Under the pieces are notes generated by a model. It was not told the origin of the DNA. It worked only from the letters and a program-made list of their open reading frames with translations, and made no database searches. This document shows positions 1 to 11,679 of a stretch of 64,000 nucleotides of DNA, piece by piece (position 1 is the stretch's first letter; each line of letters begins with the position of its first letter). The DNA is from Macrocystis pyrifera (taxonomy: Eukaryota > Sar > Phaeophyceae > Laminariales > Laminariaceae), in the NCBI GenBank assembly GCA_031763025.1, contig JASSKH010000025.1, positions 3,286,001 to 3,350,000 on the forward strand. Direction: 5' to 3'. The position numbers were made by a program, and so were the translations under genes.

Positions 1-700
1 GCGAAATGGGACGTATACAAGACGACAGGAAAGTGTCCTGTGCGAGAGAAAAGCACGAGGAGAAACCAACACTTGTCGATGTTTTTCAAACGGGACCGCG
101 CCCCCTGTCACGTAGCAACTTTTTCCACTGTCCCATCTTGCTGACATCAGATACCGCGCACCATATTCAACTGTTGTCGGGGCCAAAGCGGCATTGACAT
201 TTCGCGTGAACGGATGCCTTACACGTTTTGCTGGTTGAAAGTCACCATAGTTCGTTTTTGTCTTCAGGCAATCAGGCTCACCCTTGCCCGTCAGAAATAG
301 ACAGTACGAGCAGTGCTGCGTGGTAATACCTACAGTATTGATACAGTTACCAGCTGATGTATACAGTACGACATCAGCTTTTATGTACAATACTTACACT
401 GGATTTGCTCGTGTGTTCCATTTTTTCGGCAGAACGGCAACTGTATTGGCCGCTACTAGCGGTGTGATCACGAACTGCTGTATCGTCTCTCACGATTGCT
501 CCTGTTGATGGACGCGGAGGCGTTCCAAGTGGCATACTTGGTACCGGGTACTCCGTCCACGATAGAGCAGATGGAAGCTGGGTAGAACGGGGGACTACAA
601 TAAAGTTGCCGCGGTTGATCGTTCCACTGGGTAGATTTCTGGAGATGATACGATTATTTCACCCTCCATACTATTGGCCTCACTGAAACCTTCCATGCAG

Positions 701-772
701 GTCAAATTCCGCCGGAGCTAGGCGGTCTGGTTGCCCTGAAGGTTCTATTGCTCAGCCGAAACGAGCTGACCG
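701..772 (+). CDS. LRR exon 1 (72 nt, phase 1-1)
   Basis: Acceptor CATGCAG precedes base 701 and donor GTATGT follows 772. With the split glycine it reads GQIPPELGGLVALKVLLLSR followed by NELTG, one complete plant/protist-type LRR. It is close in sequence to the exon at 5973-6044 and shares its GTATGT donor, so the two form one exon subclass. Confidence 0.85.
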
Positions 773-1452
773 GTATGTTTTGCGATGCTTGCTTCGATAA
801 GTGCAACTAGAGTGGTAGCCGTTTGCCTGTTTCATTAGTGCTGCGGTTTCCATGCTGTTGTGAGTAAGGTAAGCGGGAAGAACAGAGGCAGGCTGCTGGA
901 GCGCTGAATAGGTTATTTCACTGCAGTCGCATGCGCAACTTCATGTTCCTGGGGGGGATGGGCTTGCCGTGTTCAGTGTCGGAGTCCAAATTACTGTTTC
1001 GTTTCTTATCCTTTGGCGGATTGGTAAACATTAAAAACAAATCTCGAGCTAACCACATGTCCACAGAAAGACGTGCCGTGCGTTCATTTAACCCGTCGCT
1101 CCCGTTGACTCGGCCTGCGTTCACCACGTGCAACATATGAGCCCTTCCCGTCAAAAACAGTCCTCATTTTTACCGTCGCGTACACTCCCTGATGTGCCAA
1201 ATACTGCTGTTTATCCCTTCGCTCGCGCGAGTGTGTCGATGCTTCTTGTGTTTCTGGCACTACCAATCCTCGCTGTGTTGCGCTCGTCAATTCCACGACC
1301 TTCATCTTCTTGTTGTTCGCGTGCCCTGGTTTCTTGTTTCGTGCTTTTTATCTCCCGTCCTTGGATAACAACAAGAACTGAGGCGTTCTCTTGACTTTGC
1401 GTACGCTCCTTTGGCATGTGGCCACTTGCACGCTTCCTCGCGCCCGGTGCAG

Positions 1453-1513
1453 GCAACTTCCCGCCGGAACTCGGCCAGCTTCTTGACCGCTATAGGGAGC
1501 AACAACATTTCTG
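1453..1513 (+). pseudogene. Degenerate LRR exon 2
   Basis: Acceptor GGTGCAG and the opening GNFPPELGQL are typical, but the exon is only about 61 nt before the GTGCGA donor position. Against the 3155-3226 exon it lacks about 11 nt in the middle of the repeat, so it shifts frame. It would break the protein unless skipped. Because intact cassettes are symmetric (phase 1-1), skipping it would keep the frame. Confidence 0.65.
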
Positions 1514-2379
1514 GTGCGACCCGTGTGGCACTTTGACGAGATCGACCGGGTGGATAAGTTTTTTTTGCGCATGCTGCAATTGTTTTGTCGTGAAAAGGTT
1601 GCGGGCAAGGGGAATTCTAGCTCGACGTTGTTGTTTACGTCTTGCCGTGGGAGTGTGGATGCCGTATACCGTCGTGCTGCTTGGGTGCCGATCATGAGCT
1701 ACTGTAGTACACACTATTGAACGGTATAGCATGTACCAGGTACGTGAGTGCGGCATCGTTGTTGCCCCCGAGAAAGCGGCGATGCTTGACTGGTGCTTCT
1801 CGTCGTCTTCTGCAGGAATACGAGTTTCAATTTTCGACGACGAATGCAAAACAATAGAGACCCCTTTCGAGTTGCCTGGAGCGCCCGCCGAACGCTGTAA
1901 CGCTCTCAAAGTCAAGCCTATAAAAACTAATTTAATTTGGTTGGGTTGGATCTGGTTTGGTTGGTTCATACACCTTACACCAACACACACAAGTTGATGA
2001 CATTTATAAGTATCCTGCTGCTTGAAATACGTACCGGCACGCAGACAAAGTGTCCCAAGGTCGCTATCAAAGATATTTTTTTTGCTTCTATCCTCAGATC
2101 AAACTCACAACGGATCGTGAATGGCATGCCCCGAGATAAGGTAGTGCCTACGGTATATGGGACACCTGACGCGTCGTTAGACGACCAGTAGTCACGCCAT
2201 TTTCCCATGAACCACAAGTCGCGTTTCATTGCACAGTTTGAGCCTGAACCCTCTTGCAACTGCACCGTGAACAGACAGGTGCGTGAGTCTAATTTCAAGT
2301 GATTTGTTCCCAAAACGGGAGCACGGTGCCGAAGGGGTTACGTAAGGAGCGTTGAGTTCGCACGAGGGTGATACCTGGT

Positions 2380-2570
2380 ATGGTTTTTCAGTGGTCGTTT
2401 TCTCGACAACGATGACTATGATATTTTCGGAAGACTCAACCAGATATTTCCGAAAACACCTCAATGCTGTTGTTCGGTATTGGCAACCTCCCCGTTCTGG
2501 AAAAAAGCTAGCGTTGACAAACGATCGCACCTCTGTGCGACTTCAAGCGCTCTTTACGGTACTCTTATGA
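2380..2570. repeat. Solitary copy of the 43.9-kb minisatellite element
   Basis: 2440-2570 shares the motifs ACCAGATATTTCCGAAAACA, TTCGGTATTGGCAACCT and CGCTCTTTACGGTA, in the same order, with the array at 43,930-44,290; the flank upstream (GTCGACAAC / TCGACAACG, TTCGGAA) also matches. So both are copies of one dispersed element, with the internal unit amplified only at 44 kb. Confidence 0.7.
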
Positions 2571-3154
2571 AATCGCGCGTGTTGCACCCTCTAAAAGCCT
2601 TAAATGGCCTTAAAATGCCGTATTGAACGTGAGGAGGGCATTGCGAGCACCCTGCGCTCTGAGGATTCGAAAAACTCGACTTAATTTTCGGTTGCCGAAA
2701 CCGCAGCACCTATCGCTGCCTTCGCTGCGTCCAGTGAATATATTTCCTGCGAGAAAGAGACCAGCCTCACATGGGATATGCTACCCTGTCGTTACGCTGC
2801 GCGGACTGATGCATAATATTTTGACGATAGTGGTTTTGCTCCATGCTTGTACCGTTGCTTCCTGGCTTTTTGTATCCCCCAGGTTTTGGTACGTTGACCA
2901 TCAGTGTCTTTAACCAGTGCTTCAACAGGGTGGTGTGTTACATCATACACTAGACCATTTTGGAGATTGAGGAAATATCTCCTATAGCAGGATTGGTTGT
3001 GATGTGCGTATTAGCGTATGCCATTTGTTATTGGGTAAGTCAAGGTTGCAACGCGTGTCGTTCGGCAACCACAAGCACTTCGTCGAGGTGGTTGGCTCAG
3101 ACTTTACCTCTTGGCGTCTGGCCGCTTGGACATGTTTTCCAACATCACGTGCAG

Positions 3155-3226
3155 GCGTAATCCCGCCGGAACTGGGCCAACTCCACGCCCTCAAGCAGCT
3201 GTCTATGGGGAGTAACAAGTTTTCTG
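3155..3226 (+). CDS. LRR exon 3 (72 nt, phase 1-1)
   Basis: Acceptor CGTGCAG, donor GTGAGA. It encodes a canonical repeat beginning GVIPPELGQLHALKQLSMGS and ending NKFSG. It belongs to the 'GQLHALxQL' subclass with exons 3687 and 6643. Confidence 0.85.
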
Positions 3227-3686
3227 GTGAGACCGGCGTGGGATGCTGATGGGCTCGGCCGGACAGGGTGTTCGCTTGCCGGTACTCGAAATGGTCACGT
3301 TATTGGGATAATGTTTTTCCGACCTGAGCAGTAATTGTATCGGGCTTTCATGCTGGTGTTGGTAGGGCAACGATGACCAGCCAACAAGTACTTTTGAGTC
3401 GTACTTTTAAGGGACGAAGTGTCTGCTGGTTGCAGTTTAGCCATCTCAGTCCCACGCAAGAGTGACACTGCTGGATTGTTAAATCATGTGGTGCATAGTT
3501 TTTAAACGTGTATGCGGTGCGCGATTCGTTCTTGTTATTCTACATGGTGCGCGTGCTGTGGTGACGTGATTGATGTTTTCATCTCGCATACTGGGATATC
3601 CACAATTTTCACCTTGACCGTGTTGTTGATGTGAAGCTCCCCGCGCGTCGTTTGGCCGCCCCCATGTTCCCCGACGTCCGTTGCAG

Positions 3687-3758
3687 GCCCGATTCCGCCT
3701 GAACTTGGCCAGCTTCACGCCCTTCAGCAACTGTCCCTGGCAAGAAACAACTTTTCTG
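3687..3758 (+). CDS. LRR exon 4 (72 nt, phase 1-1)
   Basis: Acceptor GTTGCAG, donor GTGAGA. The repeat begins GPIPPELGQLHALQQLSLAR and ends NNFSG. Variation from the 3155 exon is concentrated in the x positions of the LxxLxLxxN strand, the ligand-facing surface in LRR proteins. Confidence 0.85.
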
Positions 3759-4989
3759 GTGAGATCCCGTGTGGCACGTTGATGAGACCGGCGGGCTGAG
3801 GTACATGTTGGCGAACACCTGTATCGACCACATTGTTGGGGCTTCGTGTAAGAATCTGTTCGGCTTTTCCTTTAGAAAACAAATATTCCCTGCCGTTCGG
3901 GTGTGGTATCCGATCTATGTGCTTCTCGGGAACCGATTTTGAGCCAGCATGCACTCTAGAAATATGAAACGTTCTGGCGATTTTCATCACGTCGGTCGCC
4001 GTCGCGCACTAGACGTTACTGTCGCAGTGCTCACCCTCAAGCGTGCGTGTGGTCGCGAAATTCGACCGAATGCAGCAAGCAAAGTGTCCCACGGTCGCTA
4101 TTCGTCAATCTTGGTTGTAGGGTCAACCAAACACGTGTTGCATATTCAATCGCCGGGACCCGTAAGTCATGTGATATCGCCTTGCCCATGAAAATGCAGA
4201 CAGCCGTGTCAACGGATATTGAGTTATGACGCGTCGGGGTTCCAGCGCTCGTCTGGCGTACCGACATTCTAGGGTCGTACGCATGTCACCGTTTCGCCTC
4301 AGCGAAATCTCTCAACCATAGGTAAACTCTCTTCAACGCTGACCAGGTGGAGGGGCATGCTTGTTGACTTTAGTGAGCGCCCCATGCATTAATCCTTCCA
4401 CCAGTGCAACACAAATCCCACACTACGTTACGTAGTCCCAAGTATTGCGTTCCTGAAAAACGTGATTGCGCTCTCTAAAGCGGGCAAATATAGTGCTTTA
4501 CCTTGTGCGTCTTTGTTTCGGTAACGAAGATGCGACCCTGCCCTCGCCTCCCGTGTCCAGCAACGTAACTACAGACCAAATTGATAAACCAATTCGAGAG
4601 ACACGCTCTTCCTTAGATGTGACGTGCTGGCTGCCCTCTCGTTGCAACTTCGCTGGCTGGTGTAAACGCTCTTGGCGCTAGTCGTTTAGAGTACCGATGC
4701 TTCCTGCCCTGCTGCTGCGATCGCCAACCCTCGTTCGGTTGTTTGTCGATACCAACACAAACCATTTTGCCCCAATATGCCCACATTTTCACACCGTCGA
4801 TGGATTGTTGCTTCGGGGGTAAGCAAATCTCTGCTACCCTAAATCGTAGCATGCTTGATCTGTGTTCAGTGATTTTTTAGTGCTGTTCGCGCGCTTTGAT
4901 GGCAACGAGAGGTTTTCTTAGTCTTTGTAACCTGGGGTGCACTACTTGACCTGTTGCCGTCTGTGCGTTTCTCAACGTCCCGCGAATAG

Positions 4990-5061
4990 GCACAATCCCG
5001 GCGGAACTTGGCGAATTACATGATCTCCAGCAACTGTCAGTGTGGAACAACAACCTTACTG
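4990..5061 (+). CDS. LRR exon 5 (72 nt, phase 1-1)
   Basis: Acceptor GCGAATAG, donor GTGAGG. The repeat begins GTIPAELGELHDLQQLSVWN and ends NNLTG. Length and both phases match the other cassettes. Confidence 0.83.
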
Positions 5062-5727
5062 GTGAGGCCTTTATGACCCGTAACTTTGATTTGGATGCTG
5101 CTATCGGTCATGCTGAAACTCGTGTAATATGTGTTTTGGGGCTTTGACGTTGCTGGACCTTACTGGACTGCCGCTCGTAGGTGGCACGTCATCTTTCATT
5201 CTGCTCGAGTACCAAGCGGGAGCCAGTAGGTACGGGTGCAGGCATTTTTGTGAGGGCTTAGGAAGTTAATGCAGCCATCGCAGCCGCCCTAAAACAGTCA
5301 CTCATGTTCCAAGCATGACGCCAATCAGCTTTTGGCTGTCGACTTCCATATGTGCCATAGCTGGCACTCAAGGTCGCGCTTGATTCCGACGAGTACCCGG
5401 TAAACCTTAGACAAATGCCTCTGGAGCTATCCATGCACAACTTTGCTACAGTACATGTGTACAGCATGCCGTTCTGCAACGTATGATCATCGGTCGTCTG
5501 GTCGAGCTGAGACTATGGTGTCCGTGACGGTTGACGTACGTTGATGTTTTAAATATCAAGAATCCGCGGCAGATGTTCCCGCTTTACCGGGAAAGTATAA
5601 GTCCGAAGAGTCCCCTGAACATTCGCAATTACGGGCCTTGATCTGCCTACTATTATAGACGCTTGCGCGAGGATAAAGGGCGTCGATGGTCCACGCGACA
5701 CACTCTGTACGAGGCAGGTGGTCAATT

Positions 5728-5944
5728 GAGTGAATGCGTGGATATGGGTCGTGTGCAGAGACCGAGGGTATTGCCTCACACATGTAACATTCCGTGATTT
5801 GATTTCCGATGGTGCGTTGATCTTACCCGCTACAATGAGTGAATGCGTGGATATGGGTCGTGTGCAGGGACCGAGGGTATTGCCTCACATGTAACATTCC
5901 GTGATTTTGATTTCCGATGGTGCGCTGATCTAACCCGCTACAAT
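5728..5944. repeat. Intronic tandem duplication, about 109-bp unit x2
   Basis: 5728-5836 and 5837-5944 are near-identical direct copies beginning GAGTGAATGCGTGGATATGG. It lies in the intron just upstream of LRR exon 6, abutting the acceptor region. The copies differ at only a few positions, so the duplication is recent. Confidence 0.85.
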
Positions 5945-5972
5945 ATTGGCTTGCCTCTCGTCTTGCCACCAG

Positions 5973-6044
5973 GTCCGATTCCGCCGGAGCTAGGCAGGCT
6001 AGTTGCTCTGAAGACTCTGCTGCTCAGCCGGAACGAGCTGACCG
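5973..6044 (+). CDS. LRR exon 6 (72 nt, phase 1-1)
   Basis: Acceptor TGCCACCAG, donor GTATGT. The repeat begins GPIPPELGRLVALKTLLLSR and ends NELTG. It is the closest relative of exon 1 (roughly 11 differences in 72 nt by eye), implying duplication of the cassette within the gene. Confidence 0.85.
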
Positions 6045-6642
6045 GTATGTTTGATTGGTACTTGCTTGTGTCGGTCGATAGGTGAAATTATTATCCCGCT
6101 TGTTGCTTGCAATGCGCATTATTTTCTTGTATTTCTGTGCCCCAGTGGAGTGTTTCGTGCATATTCGTGCACTGCGTAGGTTGTTGCGTACGTTTCGTTG
6201 TTGACTGTGGCGGATTGTCACTATCGAGACAAACAGATGATGGGCGGACTACAGACTGGTGAATAGGCGCCTAGACTTGAAGCTGCATGCGCACGTTACT
6301 GTTACTTGAACACCCGTTGGGGCTTAAAGAGGAAACCTTATTGAATTAGCCGGCGATTACAGCAGGGATCGTGTCATCAGCTGTGCTCGCCTTGGTTTTC
6401 ACCCGTTTTCACCGATATTAACAAACAACAGTTCGAAAGAACTTGTTGTATTATCGCTAGACGCTTCGCTTGGGAGGTTCGTGTTCCCTCATGCCATCTT
6501 CTGGGGTGAACGTGACCTGGTTTGGTAGCTCCCGCTTGTGTCGCGCGTTCTTCCATGTCCTCAATGTTGTAACCTTGTCGTTGACCTCGAAGTTACCATT
6601 TTGGTGTGTGATCACTTGCATGTTTCCCGCTGTCCTTCGAAG

Positions 6643-6714
6643 GCACGATTCCGCCTGAACTTGGCCAACTCCACGCCATGCAGGAGCTGTTACTGGGGAA
6701 CAACCATCTAACTG
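6643..6714 (+). CDS. LRR exon 7 (72 nt, phase 1-1)
   Basis: Acceptor TCGAAG, donor GTGATA. The repeat begins GTIPPELGQLHAMQELLLGN and ends NHLTG. The acceptor is unusual (AAG rather than CAG/TAG) but its position gives exactly 72 nt. Confidence 0.8.
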
Positions 6715-6988
6715 GTGATATACTGTTCGGCATACCCAAGGGGGTCGGCAGGGAGGGGCGCTTGCTTGTGGATGCTGCAAGCGGTCACACAAAATCGAGT
6801 CTAGACAAGCTGTTTTGGAGCTCGACTTTGTTGCATGCCACCATCGATGCTGGTGCTTTCTCCGTTCGTCTTAACTCCCTACTTCTGTGGCATGACCGCC
6901 TACTCGCGAGCACTGCTACGACCAATGAGTACGCGTGGCGTCTTGCTTATGCCGGACGCTGCCTGATTGGCTCTCGCCTTGCATGCAG

Positions 6989-7060
6989 GTTCGATTCCAT
7001 CAGAGCTGCTCGGCCTGGTAGCTCTGGAGTATCTGGCCCTCACCTGAAACAATTTGACCG
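6989..7060 (+). pseudogene. LRR exon 8 with in-frame TGA
   Basis: Acceptor GCATGCAG, donor GTACGT, exactly 72 nt, phase 1-1. In the expected frame it reads GSIPSELLGLVALEYLALT, then TGA (7045-7047), then NNLTG. The stop sits where the related exons have CGA or CGG (Arg of LLLSRNELTG), so a single CGA to TGA transition explains it. As the cassette is symmetric, skipping it would restore the frame. Confidence 0.78.
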
Positions 7061-7918
7061 GTACGTGTGGCACATTCCTGATACTTGGTTTTTGATAACC
7101 GCTGAATTGTTGGGCGTGTTTCCTGACTAGCTGATTGGTATTCGCACGGTTTCGTGGTGGGTTTGTCGCCAAGGTGTGAAGCTTCATGCTGTTCAGATTT
7201 CGCATTGTACTGTTATGACACGCGATATCGCTACCCAGGAGATTGCGTCGGGCGTGATTATAAGCCGTGAAGCTGTATCCGCACGTCGTCGGGTGGGATA
7301 TTATCCAATCGGATGGTACCGACCACACTTTCTTGTTGAACAGCAGGTGGCAACCCTTTTTCGTCTCGTAGAGGCACTGCTCTGATATTGAAGTGCACCC
7401 AGACACATGACGTTCGACGGTTTGCCGTGTGATTTTCCCTGTGTGGCCTGATTTCTTCTGCTCGATGATGTGTTCGCAAGACCTTCACCATGCCCAAAGT
7501 GTTTCACCGTATCGTGTGAGAATCTACAGCGGTTCCATGCGGCGATGGATTGGGTATTTTTTACCGTGAACAAGTACTGATTTTCCTAAAATGGTCCGTC
7601 CTAACGTTTTCCGAGACCGATTTTCCTGTGATCAATCTCTAGCCTTCGTCCCGGCTTTAGGACAAGGTGTGGGTCGGCAGACATTAGTTGGCTTGTGTCA
7701 AAACACCATGTTTTCCGTTTTGATTCATAGCTTGCCAAGCTGGAAATGTTTTGGCGTTGCTGTCTACAGGGGATTCATTGTGCCCTCCTTGATGGTATTT
7801 GTTTACTTGTTGACGTTTGTTGGTTTGAATCGACGTAAGGTAGCCATACCGGAAATCATGTGTCAAACGCGTCTTGCAATGTGCTTCGCCCGGGTTTTCT
7901 CCCCTGACGGTCGCTCAG

Positions 7919-7990
7919 GCTTTGTTCCTAAGGAGCTCGGCAACATCACAACGCTGACACGACTCGACATCAGCGGCAACAAGTTGACAA
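7919..7990 (+). CDS. LRR exon 9, last repeat before the Roc linker
   Basis: Acceptor CGCTCAG, donor GTGAGC, 72 nt. The repeat begins GFVPKELGNITTLTRLDISG and ends NKLT. It differs from the other cassettes (GNITTLTRLDISGN), as expected for a capping repeat. Its phase-1 end joins the two leading bases of exon 10109 to make a Thr codon. Confidence 0.8.
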
Positions 7991-10108
7991 GTGAGCCATG
8001 AAGTTATATGCCCATGGTGGACACGACGATTGAGGGGTACCGGGCCGATCGTTCAACGTCTCGATTCGCCTGCCGTCGGTCTGCACAACGTCGCGTGCAA
8101 GCTTCAGCCCTAATTTATGCACACACAAGTGCATCACATAGGCTTCTCTGTCAAGAAAGGAGCATTACCGAAGATAGTGGTTGCTATTTTGGGGGGCGCC
8201 TCCAAAATCCCTGCAAACTCTTGCCGGACTTGAGAGGGAGCGTTGACGACTACAGCATCGACGGTATATACAGTACACGACACCTAATAATGAACAGGAA
8301 AACTAGTCCAGACTGGATTTCTTATTCGAGAATGGGTGCGCTCGACGCCAACGTCAGTACAACGACACCCGTATTTCTTGTTTTCCTGTGAATCTGAGCT
8401 TGCCTTTCTTGTTGCTCGTTTTCTTGTAAGGTGTCCTGTACGGCACCTGGTATACACGAAACAGCCCAGGCTTCTGGGTTAGGGGATGGCGACCTTTAGT
8501 ATCCGAATTAAAAAATGTATTGAGTAGTACGGGTATCATTTGCCCTCTTCGGGATACTACTCGCCCTGGTTCGCGCCTTCAATAGACGGCTGATATTACC
8601 GCTCATTATTTTTTCTCACTTGTTTGATCACTATACCTTGGATCCCTAAAAAGGGTAAGTTTTTAGCATTTTGCAGTGTTCTTCGCAAAATTTTCTTATG
8701 CGTTCGGGATCTTCACCTGCCAATGGTCGAGAAAGGAATATCGAGCGTCCGCGTGAAAGGTGTGCGTACACATGAAAAGACTTGAGGGTGCCAGGCGTGA
8801 CGGACAAGAGTACTTCTGGTTGAAACCTGAACATTTGCTCACCATGGCAGCCTCCGTCAGACCTATGCCAGTGGTCGTTACCTGTTCGGTGTGATCGTAT
8901 ACGTGCTGCGTTTCCAATACCAATCGATTTCGCATTGGCTGCGTCTTCCAGAGGCGGTGGGAAACACCCCCCTAAATCCGTAGGACCACGTGGGAATCGC
9001 TGTTTGGATTGTTTCAGTAGGCCAACTTAAACTCCCGTGTATTGTGGTCCAGGACCCTTGGGTCGCGCCGTTCCGCATTTTTCGCCAAATTTCGCAAGAG
9101 TGTGTCCCTCTTGTAGTGCCTTCGTGTGTTATCGTAGCGATGGTGTGGTCATGTCGTACAGTAGTATTTCTGCCCGATAGCTCACCGACCACTATCGCAT
9201 CGGTGGGCTATTGTTGCTGGTATGTTATGCCGACATGGAGACCCGGGCCCTTACCATCCTTCGGCATCAATACGCTGTGCCAAGCTAGGGCGCGAGTACA
9301 GTATACGTCGACACTGTATCACAAGAGTGGTGACGCCTGTGACTCAGTTGGAGCCATCACGGGGGGCATCAAGTTGTCGTTGGAGGTGAAGACTTGTTTC
9401 GCCTGTAAGAAATGCATATTAAGTCGCGTACTCAACTGACACCTGGTGTATACAGTAGTGTACTTACTCAAAGAAGGCTTACACCGGGGCATCACCGCGG
9501 GATAAACCGACGTATTCTGAAACAACCCATTGCCTCGACCGATTGGGTGGGGGGCACCTACAGGTTTTGGTTGTGGTTTGCTGAACCTTGCTCCAACGGA
9601 ACATACGCTCATCTCGGCCGCGCCCTTAACCAAGACAAAATGTAAATGTAGGGTGTTTTGGCAAAAGGACCAAATCCAGTACCTGGTATATAGCTGGCAT
9701 ACACTGTTGCTATTCGTGATACGCTCATGGCCGTGGTCCCAACTTCCGGCAGTGTCTTTTCTTCGAATGTCTGAAATTGTTTGGTTTTGCCCCAAACGCA
9801 AGAGACATATAGTCGTGGCCGTAGAGTGGCTCGCCAAAGGCTGTTGTGAGCCAGTTATGATTTCCGCAACAGCTTCTCACGATGTAAGCCGTCGCGAAGC
9901 TGCAATAAACGCTGGCTCGTCGTCCTGCCGCGTCTGTGCCGTGTGTCGTGTAGTGTTATTCGTTTTATTATTTTTCCCTTCGAATGCAATGGCACTGAGC
10001 AAGTTCTTCGTGCCCGTCGTTTTGCTTAAGGTCTTGGTGAAGTTGAAGATGCGCCGGGCATTGTATATCTGTTCACAATGCCAAAGACGGGTGATGCAAG
10101 GCACCTAG
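7991..10108 (+). other. Long intron between last LRR and Roc linker
   Basis: No LRR-like or other exon was recognised in this 2.1-kb intron. It holds several TA(CAG)TA and TACCTGGTA-type short motifs (for example 9680-9688) but no transposon with clear ends. Confidence 0.5.
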
Positions 10109-10283
10109 CTTTGGAACGTAACCCTTGGATCATGCCACCTGAAGCTATTGCGGAATAGGGGTTGGTGGCGATTGAGGCTTACCTTGTGGACGTGCGCGCG
10201 GCCAAGGAAGCCGGAGCTGAAGTTAAAACCCTCCGGCTGCTCAAGGTAGTCTTGGTGGGGTCTTCGCAAGCGGGAAAGGCCAG
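10109..10283 (+). pseudogene. Linker and Walker A (P-loop) exon of the Roc domain, with in-frame TAG
   Basis: Acceptor CACCTAG, donor GTGCCT. It starts with LERNPWIMPPEAIAE, a capping motif after the LRRs, then TAG at 10156-10158, then GLVAIEAYLVDVRAAKEAGA and KTLRLLKVVLVGSSQAGKA, which contains the P-loop GSSQAGK. The residue after the Walker lysine is Ala (GCC) instead of Ser/Thr (ACC is one base away), which would impair magnesium and phosphate binding. The last two bases (AG) are completed by C of exon 11069 to Ser. Confidence 0.8.
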
Positions 10284-11068
10284 GTGCCTCCCAGCAAGGT
10301 TGACTTGTCAATTTATTTTTACAATGCTATAGTACCAGGTAGCTCAGCTTGCAGGAAGGAGTCACACCTCATTTGGTATACCAGGCACCATGTTTGCAGA
10401 GGAAAATGTAAAATAGTTTGCCACAGCAGGCCGTACGAACTGCGCTGTTGCCGCTCCACATGGGTATTGTAAGGTATCATGGAAACATCCACTTGTAGCT
10501 TTAATTCAACACGAACTGGTCGATGGTCTTACTGCTGTAGTATGTAGAATGCGTTTAGAAGAGATCGTTGATTGGATTCTCCATATCGTTCACGCGACCG
10601 AAATTCTGACGGTCTGTCTTGGGAGGTCGACGCCGGGGCGAGCGCACCGCTTTATCCAGACCCTGTGGTCGCCCCCTTCTGTCGCTTTTCCGATTGCATT
10701 GACGCAAACCAAGGAGCACGTTGGAATCCCCTCCAGAACCGCAGACGTTGGTTCACGCGCCAATACACAATTACGTCCAGCAGTAGGGACAACAGTAGAG
10801 TAGAGGAAAAACGTACGCATGTGCATACATCAGTATCGGATGATTTATGATGTACGTAAGTGCCGAAACGTTGCCGGACTACAATTTGGCAACGCAGGAC
10901 TGGCGCTACGGGCGGGTCCGTGGCCGTACCGCTAGTACATACTTAACGGCGGAAGGTTATGTACGAGAAACGCGCTTGTTTGGCTTGCAACGTAACTCAG
11001 CTTGATTCCTGTCTCCACTCACATGGAATCACAGTGTACTTAACTCGAATCGCGATGTCTCCTTGCAG

Positions 11069-11314
11069 CTTGATGAACAGCATCATCCACGAGGAAGCAC
11101 GACCTACGAAGGGGACCGCGGATGAGGTCAGCACCGTTGGCATCGAGCTACTCCACCATCGGTTGGGGGATGTCAGAGAGTCGAGCTTTACGACTGTGCT
11201 GGACAAATCGACTACGCTGGAATGCGTCACATTTTTCTCAGCCGACGCGCCCTGTATCTCTTGGTGTGGGACGTCAAGAAATGCTACGGAAAACACGGCG
11301 ACGACCTTGACCAG
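11069..11314 (+). pseudogene. Roc domain exon with switch II (DCAGQ), 2-nt frameshift
   Basis: Acceptor CCTTGCAG, donor GTTTGC. It begins LMNSIIHEEARPTKGTADEV with STVGIELLHH following, the switch I region. After GDVR an extra GA in the run AGAGAG (11175-11180) shifts the frame; reading resumes as VELYDCAGQIDYAGMR with the DxxG (G3) motif, then FLSRRALYLLVWDV. Removing 2 nt makes the exon fit phase 2 to phase 0, matching its neighbours, so this is a lesion and not a mis-set splice site. Confidence 0.82.
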
Positions 11315-11679
11315 GTTTGCGGCATGGATGTATCCGTTTTTTTCACGTACTTCATGTTCTGCACTGTCCCACCCAGCGTTTTTCATGCTGTATTCACTGT
11401 GCATCGCGACGTAAATCATGGCCTGCGGATGTTCGCGTACAAGGCGACAAGTATGACGACAGTGACAGCAGTAAGTGTGCCCCCGAAAAGCGCAATATTA
11501 GACAAGGACGCCGCGATGCCCTCCCTTGTTAGGTTGTACCTCGGGAACGGGTCGCTGTTTGGCATTGTTTGTCCCTTGACTGCGCTATGAAACATGTTCT
11601 AGCCGCGGCGCTTGCCCCCTGATTCAGTTTGTTCACGCTTCGATTATCAAGTCCGCCACGTGTCGGCCCCTGCTCGTAG

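Noticed and set aside
9319-10108. Long ORFs on both strands before the Roc linker exon
   Set aside because: They lie within the intron defined by the phase-matched LRR exon 9 and the linker exon and show no LRR or other domain.
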